Shown here: positions 21,138 through 35,173 of the stretch, piece by piece
Position numbering within the stretch: the stretch's first letter is position 1
How the letters are laid out: each line of letters starts with the position of its first letter
NCBI RefSeq assembly: GCF_020379485.1
Contig: NW_026014677.1
Coordinates: 1 to 64,000 of the forward strand
From: Brassica napus
Lineage: Eukaryota > Streptophyta > Magnoliopsida > Brassicales > Brassicaceae
Direction of reading: 5' to 3'
Length of the DNA stretch: 64,000 bases
The notes under the pieces: generated by a model
What the model saw: only the letters and a program-made list of their open reading frames with translations
What the model was told of the DNA's origin: nothing
Databases searched by the model: none
Translations under genes and position numbers: made by a program

Positions 21138-24100
21138 CACACGGACAGCCACAGACGTCCTATGTGTGCTGACGGTCAGCCACGGACAGCCACAGATGTG
21201 CTGTGTGCGCTTGTGGACACCCACGGACGTCCTGTGTGTACTGAACATACAGCCCACGTGGGCCTAAATCACCCAAACAGTCCACGGGAAGGGCCAGCGT
21301 GCTGAGTCCAAGGACCAACGTGCTGATATGTGTACTGATGGACAGCCACTGATGTCCTATGTGTGCTGACGGACACAAATGAACACACACGGACACACAC
21401 GGACAGCCACGGATGTCCGGTGTGTGCTGGTGGACACCCACGGACGTCCTGTGTGTACTGACCAGACAGCCCACGTGGGCCAAAATCACCCAAACAGTTC
21501 ACGGGAAGGGTCAACGTGCTGAGTCCAAGGACCAACGTGCTGATATGTGTACTGATGGACAGCCACGGACGTCCTGTGTGTGCTGACGGACACACACGGA
21601 CGTCTTGTGTGTGCTGACGGACACACAGACGGACGTCCTGTGTGTGCTGACGGACACCCACAGACGTCCTGTGTGTACTGAACAGACAGCCCACGTGGGC
21701 CAAAATCACCCGAACAGTCCACGGGAAGGGTCAGCGTGCTGTCCAAGGACCAACGTGTTGATATGTGTACTGATGGACAGCCACGGACGTCATGTGTGTG
21801 CTGACGAACACACACGGACAGCCCCGATGTCCTGTGTGTGCTGACGGACACACACGGACGTCCTGTGTGTGCTGACGGACACCCACAGACGTCATGTGTG
21901 TACTGAACAGACAGCCCACGTGGGCCAAAATCACTCAAACAGTCCACGGGAAGGGCCAGCGTGCTGAGTCCAAGGACCAGCGTGCTGATATGTGTACTGA
22001 TGGACAGCCACAGCCACAGGCGTCCTGTGTGTGCTGACGGGCACACACGAACGTCCTGTGTGTGCTGACGGACACACACGGACGTCCTGTTTGTGCTGAC
22101 GGACAGCCACAGACAGCTACAAACATCCTGTGTGTGGTGGCGGACACCCACAGACACACACGGACAGCCACGGACGTCCTATGTGTGCTGACGGTCTGCC
22201 ACGGACAGCCACAGACGTGCTGTGTGCGCTTGCGGACACCCACGGATGTCCTGTGTGTACTGAACATACAGCCTACGTGGGCCTAAATCACCCAAACAGT
22301 CCACGGGAAGGGCCAGCGTGCTGAGTCCAAGGACCAACGTGCTGATATGTGTACTGATGGACAGCCACAGATGTCCTATGTGTGCTGACGGACACAGATG
22401 AACACACACGGACACACACGGACAGCCACAGATGTCCTGTGTGTGCTGGCGGACACCCACGGACGTCCTGTGTGTACTGACCAGACAGCCCACGTGGGCC
22501 AAAATCACCCAAACAGTTCACGGGAAGGGTCAACGTGCTGAGTCCAAGGACCAACGTGCTGATATGTGTACTGATGGACAGCCACGGACGTCCTGTGTGT
22601 GCTGACGAACACACACGGACGTCCTGTGTGTGCTGACAGACACACACACGGATGTCCTGTGTGTGCTGACGGACACCCACAGACGTCCTGTGTGTACTGA
22701 ACAGACAGCCCACGTGGGCCAAAATCACTCAAACAGTCCACGGGAAGGGCCAGCGTGCTGAGTCCAAGGACCAGCGTGCTGATATGTGTACTGATGGACA
22801 GCCACAGACGTCCTGTGTGTGCTGACGGGCACACATGGACACACACGAACGTCCTGTGTGTGCTGACGGACACATGCGGACGTCCTGTGTGTGCTGACGG
22901 ACAGCCACAGACAGCTACAAACGTCCTGTGTGTGGTGGCGGACACCCACCGACACACACGGACACACACGGACAGCCAGAGACGTCCTATGTGTGCTGAC
23001 GGTCAGCCACGAACAGCCACAGATGTGCTGTGTGCGCTTGTGGACACCCACGGACGTCCTGTGTGTACTGAACATACAGCCCACGTGGGCCTAAATCACC
23101 CAAACAGTCCACGGGAAGGGCCAGCGTGCTGAGTCCAAGGACCAACGTGCTGATATGTGTACTGATGGACAGCCACGGATGTCCTATGTGTGCTGACGGA
23201 CACAAACGAACACACACGGACACACACATGGACAGCCACGGATGTCCGGTGTGTGCTGGCGGACACCCACGGACGTCCTGTGTGTACTGACCAGACAGCC
23301 CACGTGGGCCAAAATCACCCGAACAGTTCACGGGAAGGGTCAACGTGCTGAGTCCAAGGACCAACGTGCTGATATGTGTACTGATGGACAGCCACGGATG
23401 TCCTGTGTGTGCTGACGGACACACACGGACGTCTTGTGTGTGCTGACGGACACACAGACGAACGTCCTGTGTGTGCTGACGGACACCCACAAACGTCCTG
23501 TGTGTCTGAACAGACAGCACACGTGGGCCAAAGTCACCCAAACAGTCCACGGGAAGGGCCAGCATGCTGACTCCAAGGACCAACGTGCTGATATGTGTAC
23601 TGATGGACAGCCACAGACGTCCTTTGTGTGCTGACGGACAAAGACGGACACACACGGATGCACACAGACAGCCACGTACGTACTGTGTGTGCTGGCAGAC
23701 ACCCACGGACGTCCTGTGTGTACTGAACAGACAGCCCACGAGGGCCAAAATCACCCGAACAGTCCACGGGAAGGGTCAGCGTGCTGTCCAAGGACCAACG
23801 TGTTGATATGTGTACTGATGGACAGCCACGGACGTCATGTGTGTGCTGACGGACACACACGGACAGCCCCGGATGTCCTGTGTGTGCTGACGGACACACA
23901 CGGACGTCCTGTGTGTGCTGACGGACACCTACAGACGTCATGTGTGTACTGAACAGACAGCCCACGTGGGCCAAAATCACTCAAACAGTCCACGGGAAGG
24001 GCCAGCGTGCTGAGTCCAAGGACCAGCGTGCTGATATGTGTACTGATGGACAGCCACAGCCACAGGCGTCCTGTGTGTGCTGACGGGCACACATGGACAC

Positions 24101-27100
24101 ACACGAACGTCCTGTGTGTGCTGACGGACACACACGGACGTCCTGTTTGTGATGACGGACAGCCACAGACAGCTACGAACATCCTGTGTGTGGTGGCGGA
24201 CACCCACAGACACACACGGACAGCCACGGCCGTCCTATGTGTGCTGACGGTCTGCCACGGACAGCCACAGACGTGCTGTGTGCGCTTGCGGACACCCACG
24301 GATGTCCTGTGTGTACTGAACATACAGCCTACGTGGGCCTAAATCACCCAAACAGTCCACGGGAAGGGCCAGCGTGCTGAGTCCAAGGACCAACGTGCTG
24401 ATATGTGCACTGATGGACAGCCACGGATGTCCTATGTGTGATGACGGACACAGACGAACACACACGGACACACATGGACAGCCACAGATGTCCTGTGTGT
24501 GCTAGCAGACACCCACGGACGTCCTGTGTGTACTGACCAGACAGCCCACGTGGGCCAAAATCACCCGAACAGTTCACGGGAAGGGTCAACGTGCTGAGTC
24601 CAAGGACCAACGTGCTGATATGTGTACTGATGGACAGCCACGGACGTCCTGTGTGTGCTGGCGGACACCCACGGATGTCCTGTGTGTGCTGACGGACACC
24701 CACAGACGTCCTGAGTGTACTGAACAGACAGCCCGCGTGGGCCAAAATCACCCAAACAGTCCACGGGAAGGGCCAGCATGCTGACTCCAAGGACCAACGT
24801 GCTGATATGTGTACTGATGGACAGCCACAGACGTCCTTTGTGTGCTGACGGACATAGACGGACACACACGGACGCACACAGACAACCACAGACGTACTGT
24901 GTGTGCTGGCAGACACCCACGGACGTCCTGTGTGTACTGAACAGATAGCCCACGAGGGCCAAAATCACCCGAACAGTCCACGGGAAGGGTCAGCGTGCTG
25001 TCCAAGGACCAACGTGTTGATATGTGTACTGATGGACAGCCACGGACGTCATGTGTGTGCTGACGGACACACACGGACAGCCCCGGATGTCCTGTGTGTT
25101 CTGACGGACACACACGGATGTCCTGTGTGTGCTGACGGACACCCACAGACGTCATGTGTGTACTGAACAGACAGCCCACGTGGGCCAAAATTACTCAAAC
25201 AGTCCACGGGAAGGGCCAGCGTGCTGAGTCCAAGGACCAGCGTGCTGATATGTGTACTGATGGACAGCCACAGGCGTCCTGTGTGTGCTGACGGGCACAC
25301 ATGGACACACACAAACGTCCTGTGTGTGCTGACGGACACACACGGACGTCCTGTTTGTGATGACGGACAGCCACAGACAGCTACGAACATCCTGTGTGTG
25401 GTGGCGGACACCCACAGACACACACGGACAGCCACGGCCGTCCTATGTGTGCTGACGGTCTGCCACGGACAGCCACAGACGTGCTGTGTGCGCTTGCGGA
25501 CACCCACGGATGTCCTGTGTGTACTGAACATACAGCCTACGTGGGCCTAAATCACCCAAACAGTCCACGGGAAGGGCCAGCGTGCTGAGTCCAAGGACCA
25601 ACGTGCTGATATGTGCACTGATGGACAGCCACGGATGTCCTATGTGTGATGACGGACACAGACGAACACACACGGACACACATGGACAGCCACAGATGTC
25701 CTGTGTGTGCTAGCAGACACCCACGGACGTCCTGTGTGTACTGACCAGACAGCCCACGTGGGCCAAAATCACCCGAACAGTTCACGGGAAGGGTCAACGT
25801 GCTGAGTCCAAGGACCAACGTGCTGATATGTGTACTGATGGACAGCCACGGACGTCCTGTGTGTGCTGGCGGACACCCACGGATGTCCTGTGTGTGCTGA
25901 CGGACACCCACAGACGTCCTGAGTGTACTGAACAGACAGCCCGCGTGGGCCAAAATCACCCAAACAGTCCACGGGAAGGGCCAGCATGCTGACTCCAAGG
26001 ACCAACGTGCTGATATGTGTACTGATGGACAGCCACAGACGTCCTTTGTGTGCTGACGGACATAGACGGACACACACGGACGCACACAGACAACCACAGA
26101 CGTACTGTGTGTGCTGGCAGACACCCACGGACGTCCTGTGTGTACTGAACAGATAGCCCACGAGGGCCAAAATCACCCGAACAGTCCACGGGAAGGGTCA
26201 GCGTGCTGTCCAAGGACCAACGTGTTGATATGTGTACTGATGGACAGCCACGGACGTCATGTGTGTGCTGACGGACACACACGGACAGCCCCGGATGTCC
26301 TGTGTGTTCTGACGGACACACACGGATGTCCTGTGTGTGCTGACGGACACCCACAGACGTCATGTGTGTACTGAACAGACAGCCCACGTGGGCCAAAATT
26401 ACTCAAACAGTCCACGGGAAGGGCCAGCGTGCTGAGTCCAAGGACCAGCGTGCTGATATGTGTACTGATGGACAGCCACAGGCGTCCTGTGTGTGCTGAC
26501 GGGCACACATGGACACACACAAACGTCCTGTGTGTGCTGACGGACACAGACGGACGTCCTGTGTGTGCTGACGGACAGCCACAGACAGCTACGAACATCC
26601 TGTGTGTGGTGGCGGACACCCACAGACACACACGGACAGCCACGGACGTCTTATGTGTGCTGACGGTCTGCCACGGACAGCCACAGACGTGCTGTGTGCG
26701 GTTGCGGACACCCACGGATGTCCTGTGTGTACTGAACATACAGCCCACGTGGACCTAAATCACCCAAACAGTCCACGGGAAGGGCCAGCGTGCTGAGTCC
26801 AAGGACCAACGTGCTGATATGTGCACTGATGGACAGCCACGGATGTCCTATGTGTGCTGACGGACACAGACGAACACACACGGACACACATGGACAGCCA
26901 CAGATGTCCTGTGTGTGCTAGCAGACACCCACGGACGTCTTGTGTGTACTGACCAGACAGCCCATGTGGGCCAAAATCACTCAAACAGTCCACGGGAAGG
27001 GCCAGCGTGCTGAGTCCAAGGACCAGCGTGCTGATATGTGTACTGATGGACAGCCACAAACGTCCTGTGTGTGCTGACGGGCACACATGGACACACACGA

Positions 27101-28164
27101 ACGTCCTGTGTGTGCTGACGGACACACGCGGACGTCTTGTGTGTGCTGACGGACAGCCACAGACAGCTACAAACGTCCTGTGTGTGGTGGCGGACACCCA
27201 CAGACACACACGGACACACACGGAGAGCCACAGACGTCCTATGTTTGCTGACGGTCAGCCACGGACAGCCACAGATGTGCTGTGTGCGCTTGTGGACACC
27301 CACGGACGTCCTGTGTGTACTGAACATACAGCCCACGTGGGCCTAAATCACCCAAACAGTCCACGGGAAGGGCCAGCGTGCTGAGTCCAAGGACCAGCGT
27401 GCTGATATGTGTACTGATGGACAGCCACAGACGTCCTGTGTGTGCTGACGGGCACACATGGACACACACGAACGTCCTGTGTGTGCTGACGGACACACGC
27501 GGACGTCCTGTGTGTGCTGACGGACAGCCACAGACAGCTACAAACGTCCTGTGTGTGGTGGCGGACACCCACAGACACACACGGACAGCCACAGACGTCC
27601 TATGTGTGCTGACGGTCAGCCACGGACAGCCACAGATGTGCTGTGTGCGCTTGTGGACACCCACAGACGTCCTGTGTGTACTGAACATACAGCCCACGTG
27701 GGCCTAAATCACCCAAACAGTCCACGGGAAGGGCCAGCGTGCTGAGTCCAAGGACCAACGTGCTGATATGTGTACTGATGGACAGCCACGGATGTCCTAT
27801 GTGTGCTGACGGACAAAAACGAACACACACGGACAGCCACGGATGTCCGGTGTGTTCTGGCGGACACCCACGGACGTCCTGTGTGTACTGACCAGACAGC
27901 CCACGTGGGCCAAAATCACCCGAACAGTTCACGGGAAGGGTCAACGTGCTGAGTCCAAGGACCAACGTGCTGATATGTGTACTGATGGACAGCCACGGAC
28001 GTCCAGTGTGTGCTGACGAACACACACGGACCTCTTGTGTGTGCTGACGGACACACAGACGGACGTCCTGTGTGTGCTGACGGACACCCACAGACGTCCT
28101 GTGTGTACTGAACAGACAGCCCACGTGGGCCAAAATCACCCGAACAGTCCACGGGAAGGGTCAG
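21138..28164. repeat. satellite array, segment 2
   Basis: About 28 units in the same orientation as segment 1, measured by the CCCACGTGGG core or close variants (CCCGCGTGGG, CCCACGAGGG). Spacings repeat in blocks such as 220, 185, 220, 224, 363. The long units contain a distinct GTGGTGGCGGACACCCACAG block and a GTGCTGTGTGCGCTTG block. The last five bases, GTCAG, are the left target-site duplication of element D. Confidence 0.95.
24111..26526. repeat. two tandem copies of a 1208-bp higher-order unit
   Basis: The stretch from about 24111 to 25318 recurs from about 25319 to 26526 at an exact offset of 1208 bp, with no difference seen by eye. Each copy contains five core units. On the left the match ends a little before a 6-bp CACAGC insertion near 24055. 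On the right it ends near 26548, where the next block diverges. This is a recent higher-order duplication. Confidence 0.85.
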
Positions 28165-29128
28165 TGATGTGCCCCAGTCCGAGGATCAGTCCATGGATTC
28201 AGATCAGAACGAGGATCAGAACGTCCGGAACAACGCAACTGAGGTTCAGTCCATCGATCGGGCCGAACATACCGCTCGGGCCGTGTACCGTCTTGACCCG
28301 CACTCGTCCGGTTTGGAGCTTCAGCATAACCCGCGACCAGATGGCCAAACCAACCGTACTGAAGTTCGTCTTTCCCGTCCTGTTCGTCATGCTAAGGCCA
28401 TCGGTCAAGACAGAAGTGAAGTTGGTCGAGTGGAATCCAAATCCGACCATGGTCTCTCTCTCCTAAGCCGTCTCGGCCGAACCAGCGATCGTTCTGATGA
28501 ACTGATCCGACACTTCGATCAGTTCATGAACTTTGATCAGCCAAATCTCTCTAAGGCAAGACTCTTGAGGCTGTCCGAAGACTTAGCCACCTTTTGGCCC
28601 GGAACCGTTCATGAAAATCATCCGTCCGTACATGAAGAACGACCCGGCCGTGTACTTCTTCTCACCGCGGGACGTGCTATCGGATACATCGAACCTGGAC
28701 AAGAGTAGCCTAAGAGTTCAAATCGACCAGTCAACATTAATTTCTGTGCTTTGACTAGATCTGGTCTTCTATCTATTTTCTATGTCTCTTTTTCACACAT
28801 TCTACTTATTATCTTTGACTACAAGTTGTATAAGTATGTGAACACCTCTTTGAAATAAAATAATCGATTTTCCTTATTCATTTTGAGTGTTCTTTCTTTG
28901 TTCTTTGATTAGAACATTCTTGTTCCCTTGGTGAGGTTATCTCCAAGTGAATCCCCTTTCTTTGAGCCGGACTTGTGTGTCAAATCAAGCGGCCATTGAG
29001 AGTTCTAGTAGTATCATTGGGACTTCCGCATCCCTTTGTGTCACTAAACAATCCATCAGTTCTCTATCTCTTCAGATCGAGTTCATATCATCAAAACCGG
29101 TTGAGTGTTCGTTCCTTAGGGTTCTTCA
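28165..29128 (+). mobile_element. 5' LTR of element D
   Basis: 964 bp, TGATGTGCCCC to GGGTTCTTCA. A possible TATA-like GTATAAGTA lies near 28828-28836, and an AAATAAAATAA stretch near 28853. The first ~540 bp are an untranslated copy of the sequence that encodes the Pol C-terminus in the 3' LTR. Confidence 0.93.
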
Positions 29129-29130
29129 AG

Positions 29131-29143
29131 TGGTATCAGAGCC
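29131..29143 (+). other. primer-binding site of element D (tRNA-iMet)
   Basis: TGGTATCAGAGCC, two bases downstream of the LTR. Confidence 0.92.
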
Positions 29144-29595
29144 ACTCTTCCGGTATCTCTTTTCATTCCATCTTTCTCACCTATCACTTTCTTCATAAAA
29201 AAAAAAAAAAATTTTTTCTATCTATCTTTGAATCCGGGCCCCTCTTTACCATTCCTATATAAAAAAAAAAAAAAGAGAAAAAGAAAAGTTTTCAAAAAGT
29301 TTTCGATTGTGGTTTGGTGGTAGAAGAGTAATCCTGCTGGCCGAGGAGAAATCCGGTCTTGGAGGTGGTTAATACGGATTCCCCTTGTTAAATCTCTTGT
29401 CTTTCTATCTTGTCTCTTGGGTGTTTCACTTGGGATTCTCATTTTTGGGATATCTAGTTTGTTCTCTTAGAACTTTGAGGAAAACTCTCTTGAGTGACTA
29501 CCAAATTGAGTGAAACACGTGTGTGGGCAAGGATAAACACCTGAGTGTGAGAGGGTTTTAATCTAACTTTACCTTGTCTAAGTTTTCAGGTAGCT
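29144..29595 (+). other. leader of element D, possible intron end before gag
   Basis: A/T-rich with A and T homopolymers near 29197-29280. No coding sequence. A CTAAC motif near 29564 and TAAGTTTTCAG at about 29579-29589 resemble a branch point and 3' splice site just before the gag ATG at 29596. No clear donor was identified. Confidence 0.55.
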
Positions 29596-32500
29596 ATGGA
29601 CAGTGAAGAAGAAAGAAACCGACCCGGAAACTCACATGCCGGGCTATCTAACTTGCAAATGCGTGCTCTCAATGATTCTATGTCTAACTTGTTGAATACA
29701 GGTTTGGAGGCGATCCATCAGAGGCTTGATGAACTTCAGGGCCGTCCAACTCAGTCACGTACCAGAACCAGACGTGACCACCCAAGGAGGAACAGCCGGT
29801 CCGATCTAGAAATCCGAGAAGAGTCTTATGATGATGATCGATCCATCAACCGTCCAAGGAGAGTTCCTAGGCATCAAAACCGAGGTGATGTCAATCCTTT
29901 TGGTAGAAATGAAAGAACCAATGATGGCTTGAGTGGTTTGAAATTGAAAATTCCAAGTTTTGATGGCAAAAATGATCCGGATGCTTTTCTTGAATGGGAA
30001 AGAAAAATTGAACTTGTGTTTGATTGTCAAAATTTTTCTGATATTAAAAAGGTTAGACTTGCTGCTGCTGAGTTTACTGGCTATGCTATTAACTGGTATG
30101 ATCGAGTTGTGACTAGCAGGAGGAGAGCAGGTGAGGCGCCAGTTGATACATGGGATGAGCTTTCCATGCTGATGCGGAGACGCTTTGTTCCCGACCATTA
30201 CCACCGAGATCTACACCATAAACTCAGGCGTTTGCTTCAAGGTTCTAAGTCAGTTGAGGACTATCACCAGGAGATGGAGACCTTGATGATCAAAGCTGAT
30301 GTAGAAGAGCCCTTAGACGCCACCATGGCCAGATTTCTTACCGGGCTCAACCGGGACATACAAGACCGCATGGAGCTGGAAGACTATGACAGCATGGAGC
30401 AGATGCTACACAAGGCTGTGCTGATCGAGCAACAAGTCAAGAGAAAGGGTCTCACTAAACCGACCTTTGCTTCCAAGCCAAACTATCAAGACAAGGGTAA
30501 GTCTTCTTCCACAACAAATACAGCTTTTAAGACTAATGTCCCTGCTCGTGTTGATAGAGAAAAGAAAGAAGAGGCTACCAAACGAACCAGAGACATCCAA
30601 TGCTTTAGGTGTCATGGCCTTGGCCACTATGCCAACCGATGTCCAAACCAAAAGGTGATGGTGCTCTTGGAGAATGGAGAAGTCGAATCTGAAGAAGACA
30701 AGGAGGATCTCGGACCAGTGTATGATGATGATGATGAGGAAGAAGCACTTGACTTCCCGGTTCATGGTCCCCTTCTTGTTACTAGGAGGGTCTTGGACGA
30801 CACCACTGATCCCATCTTTGATGAGGAGGTCGATGGAGTGATCGATGAGTTTTGCTCGACCTTTGTGGAGAGTTCTGATCCGATCTATGATGAGGATGTT
30901 CTTGATGAGCCGAGCCATGGTTCACTACTGGTTACTAGGCGTGCCTTGAGTGTCCAACCAAAATCCAATGACAAAGAACAAAGGGAGAATCTCTTTCACT
31001 CTAGATGTCTCATTTCTGATAAAGTTTGTTCTTTAATCATTGATGGAGGTAGTTGCACTAATGTGGCTAGTGACACCCTTGTAAAGAAACTTGGGCTTGT
31101 TACTCGGCCTCTTTCTCGTCCTTTCAGGTTGGAGTGGCTCAATGAGGCCGGAGAACAGTATGTGAAGGAGCAAGTCACGGTTCCACTCTCCATTGGCCGA
31201 TATGAGGATGAGGTTGTGTGCAATGTGCTTCCCATGGATGCTTGCCATGTTCTCTTGGGCCGGCCTTGGCAATTTGACAAGAAGGCAGTGCATGATGGTT
31301 TCACAAACCGGCATTCATTTGATCATAAGGGAAAGAAGATCACCTTGGTGCCTTTGTCGCCTTCGGAAGTCCATCAAGACCAAGTCCAACTTAAGAAGAA
31401 CCGAGACCAAGACTCTAAAGCTGATAAACCTGAGACCAGTACCAGAAACTCCAACTTCTTTGTCAAAGAAAGTCAGGTAAGGAAGTCTCTTTGCTCTCAA
31501 AAGCCATTTCTCTTACTGATTTATAAAGAGTCTCTCTTGGCCTCATCGTCTTCTGATCTTGCACCGGAGATTCCGAGTGAGTTTTTAGGTATCTTGCAGG
31601 ATTATTCTGATGTGTTTCCAGAAGAAAATCCCAAAGGATTGCCACCGGTAAGAGGCATTGAGCATCAGATTGATCTCGTCCCGGGCGCCTCTCTACCGAA
31701 CCGACCAGCGTACCGCACCAATCCGGTCGAGACCAAGGAGCTGGAGAAACAGATCAATGACTTGCTTGAAAGGGATACATCAGAGAGAGTCTCAGTCCCT
31801 GTGCCGTGCCTGTTCTACTTGTACCAAAGAAGGATGGCTCCTGGAGGATGTGTGTGGACTGCCGGGCCATAAACAACATCACGGTAAAGTATCGACATCC
31901 TATCCCTCGTCTTGATGATATGCTTGATGAACTCCATGGTTCTAAGTACTTTTCTAAGATAGATTTGAGAAGTGGCTATCATCAGATTAGGATGAAAGAA
32001 GGTGATGAATGGAAAACGGCCTTTAAAACAAAACTAGGTTTGTATGAGTGGCTTGTCATGCCCTTTGGTCTCACTAATGCACCTAGTACTTTCATGCGCC
32101 TAATGAATCATGTCTTGAGGTCTTTTATTGGTCATTTTGTTGTGGTTTACTTTGATGACATTCTTATTTACAGCAAAAGCCTTGATGAGCACAAACAGCA
32201 CTTGAAATCTGTTCTTGAAGTCCTTAGAAAGGAACGTTTGTTTGCTAACCTTGGAAAGTGTTCTTTTGGCACAGATCATGTGGTCTTTCTAGGTTTTGTT
32301 GTAGGTGCAGATGGCTTGAGAGTGGACGAGCAGAAGGTCCAAGCAATCCGGGACTGGCCGATTCCGACCTCCATTGGTGAAGTAAGAAGCTTCCATGGCC
32401 TTGCCGGCTTCTATAGGCGATTTGTTCAAAACTTCAGTACCTTGGCCGCTCCTCTTACTGAAGTAATCAAGAAGAACGTGGGGTTCAAATGGGGACCAGC

Positions 32501-34753
32501 TCAGGAAGAAGCATTCGAAATCCTTAAAGGGAAGTTGACTCATGCCCCTTTACTTGTACTTCCAGATTTTTCTAAAGCTTTTGAAATCGAATGTGATGCT
32601 TCTGGTGTTGGTATTGGTGCTGTGTTGATGCAGGAAGGAAAACCAGTGGCTTATTTCAGTGAGAAGCTGGGAGGAGCCATGCTCAACTACCCCACATACG
32701 ACCAAGAACTCTATGCCTTGGTGAGGGCCCTTCAAACGTGGCAGCACTATCTTTGGCCTAAGGAGTTCATTATCCACACTGATCATCAGTCTCTAAGACA
32801 CCTTAAGGGTCAGCAAAAGCTCAACAAGAGGCATGCTCGTTGGATGGAGTTCATTGAGACATTCCCATATGTGATCAAGTACAAACAAGGTAAGGAGAAT
32901 GTTGTGGCCGATGCATTGTCTCGAAGGTATACTCTTCTCTCAGCTCTTGAAACTAAACTGCTTGGTTTTGAATTTATCAAGGATCTTTATGCTTCTGATC
33001 AGGATTTTAAAGAGATTTTTCGAAAATGCCCAAAGGTTGCTTATGGCAAATACTTTCAAAATTCTGGTTTCTTATTCTTTGATAACCGTTTGTGTGTGCC
33101 CCAATGTTCTTTGAGGGAGTTGTTTCTCAGGGAAGCTCATGGAGGTGGGCTTATGGGACATTTTGGTGTCAAAAAGACTTACAAGGCGGTTCATGATCAC
33201 TTCTATTGGCCGAGCTTAATGAAAGATGTGGAACGGATATGTAGCCGTTGTGTGGTGTGCAAGAAGTCTAAATCCAAGTCTTCAAACCACGGTTTGTATT
33301 CTGCACTTCCTATTCCTTCTCATCCTTGGGTAGACATTTCTATGGATTTCGTGTTAGGATTGCCAAGGTCTAAGTCTGGACGAGATTCAATCTTTGTTGT
33401 TGTTGACAGATTTTCGAAAATGGCTCATTTCATTCCTTGTCATAAAACTGATGATGCCACACAAGTTGCTGATTTGTTCTTTAGAGAGATTGTTAGGTTG
33501 CATGGAATGCCTAAGACCATTGTATCTGATCGTGATGCTAAGTTCCTTAGTTATTTTTGGAAAACCTTATGGTCTAAACTAGGAACAAGATTGATGTTTT
33601 CTACAACTTGTCATCCGCAAACTGATGGTCAAACTGAAGTTGTTAATCGAACCTTGTCTGCTCTGCTTAGATCTTTGGTTAAGAAGAATCTTAGGCTTTG
33701 GGAAGAATGTTTACCACATGTTGAGTTTGCTTACAATCATGCAATGCATTCTGCTACAAAGTTTTCTCCTTTTGAAGTTGTTTATGGGTTTAATCCTTTG
33801 TGTCCACTTGATCTTTTACCTTTGCCTTTGAGTGAAAGAGTTAGTACAGATGGCAGAGGAAGGCGGACACTATCAAAAAGCTACATGAACAGGTTCGTGC
33901 AAACATTGAAGCCAAGACCGAGATCTATAAAAGATATGCCAATCAGAAAAGAAAGGAAGTTATTTTCAAAGAAGGCGATCTTGTTTGGGTTTACTTGAGG
34001 AAGGAGCGATTTCCAGAAGAAAGAAAGTCTAAACTTATGCCTCGGGTCGATGGTCCATTCCAGATCCTCAAAAAGATCAATGACAATGCTTATCAGCTTG
34101 ATCTTCAAGGTAAGTATGACATTTCTTCGAGCTTTAACGTTTCTGATCTTTCCCCTTTTGTTGTAGATGATCCGGATTTGTGGTCAAATCCTTTTGAAGA
34201 AGGAGGGAATGATGTGCCCCAGTCCGAGGATCAGTCCATGGATTCAGATCAGAACGAGGATCAGAACGTCCGGAACAACGCAACTGAGGTTCAGTCCATC
34301 GATCGGGCCGAACATACCGCTCGGGCCGTGTATCGTCTTGACCCGCACTCGTCCGGTTTGGAGCTTCAGCATAACCCGCGACCAGATGGCCAAACCAACC
34401 GTACTGAAGTTCGTCTTTCCCGTCCTGTTCGTCATGCTAAGGCCATCGGTCAAGACAGAAGTGAAGTTGGTCGAGTGGAATCCAAATCCGACCATGGTCT
34501 CTCTCTCCTAAGCCGTCTCGGCCGAACCAGCGATCGTTCTGATGAACTGATCCGACACTTCGATCAGTTCATGAACTTTGATCAGCCAAATCTCTCTAAG
34601 GCAAGACTCTTGAGGCTGTCCGAAGACTTAGCCACCTTTTGGCCCGGAACCGTTCATGAAAATCATCCGTCCGTACATGAAGAACGACCCGGCCGTGTAC
34701 TTCTTCTCACCGCGGGACGTGCTATCGGATACATCGAACCTGGACAAGAGTAG
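29596..34753 (+). pseudogene. gag-pol: gag-pol of CRM element D, two frame breaks
   Basis: Starts at ATG 29596 (MDSEEERNRPG). The first frame (29596-31872) holds the Gag domain (about residues 110-280), a CCHC knuckle near 335 (CFRCHGLGHYANRC), a long acidic linker, protease with DGG near 482, and the start of RT. Near 31768-31774 one base appears to be missing relative to B, and the frame shifts. The second frame (31806-33998) holds RT (YFDD), RNase H ([13 protein letters not shown]) and integrase ([30 protein letters not shown]). Near 33850-33860 a second shift moves to the frame ending at 34753. That frame holds the GPF-like module and about 181 residues encoded inside the 3' LTR. Unlike B, Gag and protease are joined in one frame. 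Confidence 0.9.
34196..34209 (+). other. polypurine tract of element D, inside pol
   Basis: GAAGAAGGAGGGAA directly abuts the 3' LTR and is read through by the Pol frame. Confidence 0.88.
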
Positions 34754-35173
34754 CCGAAGAGTTCAAATCGACCAGTCAACATTAATTTCTGTGCTTTGAC
34801 TAGATCTGGTCTTCTATCTATTTTCTATGTCTCTTTTTCACACATTCTACTTATTATCTTTGACTACAAGTTGTATAAGTATGTGAACACCTCTTTGAAA
34901 TAAAATAATCGATTTTCCTTAATCATTTTGAGTGTTCTTACTTTGTTCATTGATCAGAACATTCTTGTTCCCTTGGTGAGGTTATCTCCAAGTGAAACCC
35001 CTTTCTTTGAGCCGGACTTGTGTGTCAAATCAAGCGGCCATTGAGAGTTCTAGTAGTATCATTGGGACTTCCGCATCCCTTTGTGTCACTAAACAATCCA
35101 TCAGTTCTCTATCTCTTCAGATCGAGTTCATATCATCAAAACCGGTTGAGTGTTCGTTCCTTAGGGTTCTTCA
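34210..35173 (+). mobile_element. 3' LTR of element D
   Basis: 964 bp, the same length as the 5' LTR, with at least seven substitutions (for example near 34333, 34757, 34921, 34941, 34950, 34955 and 34998). It encodes the Pol C-terminus to the TAG at 34751-34753. It is followed by GTCAG and satellite. Confidence 0.93.

Larger units (their letters stand above)
28165..35173 (+). mobile_element. CRM-clade chromovirus (element D) in the satellite
   Basis: 7009 bp with two 964-bp LTRs, PBS, gag-pol and PPT, flanked by GTCAG at 28160-28164 and 35174-35178. Removing it restores a satellite core. It belongs to the same clade as B: the same DGG protease motif, RT and integrase blocks, and a Pol end inside the LTR. 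LTRs and Gag differ clearly from B, so it is another family. The LTRs differ by at least seven substitutions by eye, so D is older than C2 and B. Two frame breaks in pol make it defective. Confidence 0.92.

Noticed and set aside
21138..28164. Ribosomal intergenic spacer or telomeric repeat as the source of the satellite
   Set aside because: No rRNA gene sequence or TTTAGGG-type repeat was seen anywhere in the window. A spacer origin cannot be excluded without a search.
28169..28708. 179-residue plus-strand open frame in the 5' LTR of element D as a separate gene
   Set aside because: It is the LTR copy of the Pol C-terminus encoded in the 3' LTR (34210-34753). It has no promoter or start of its own here.
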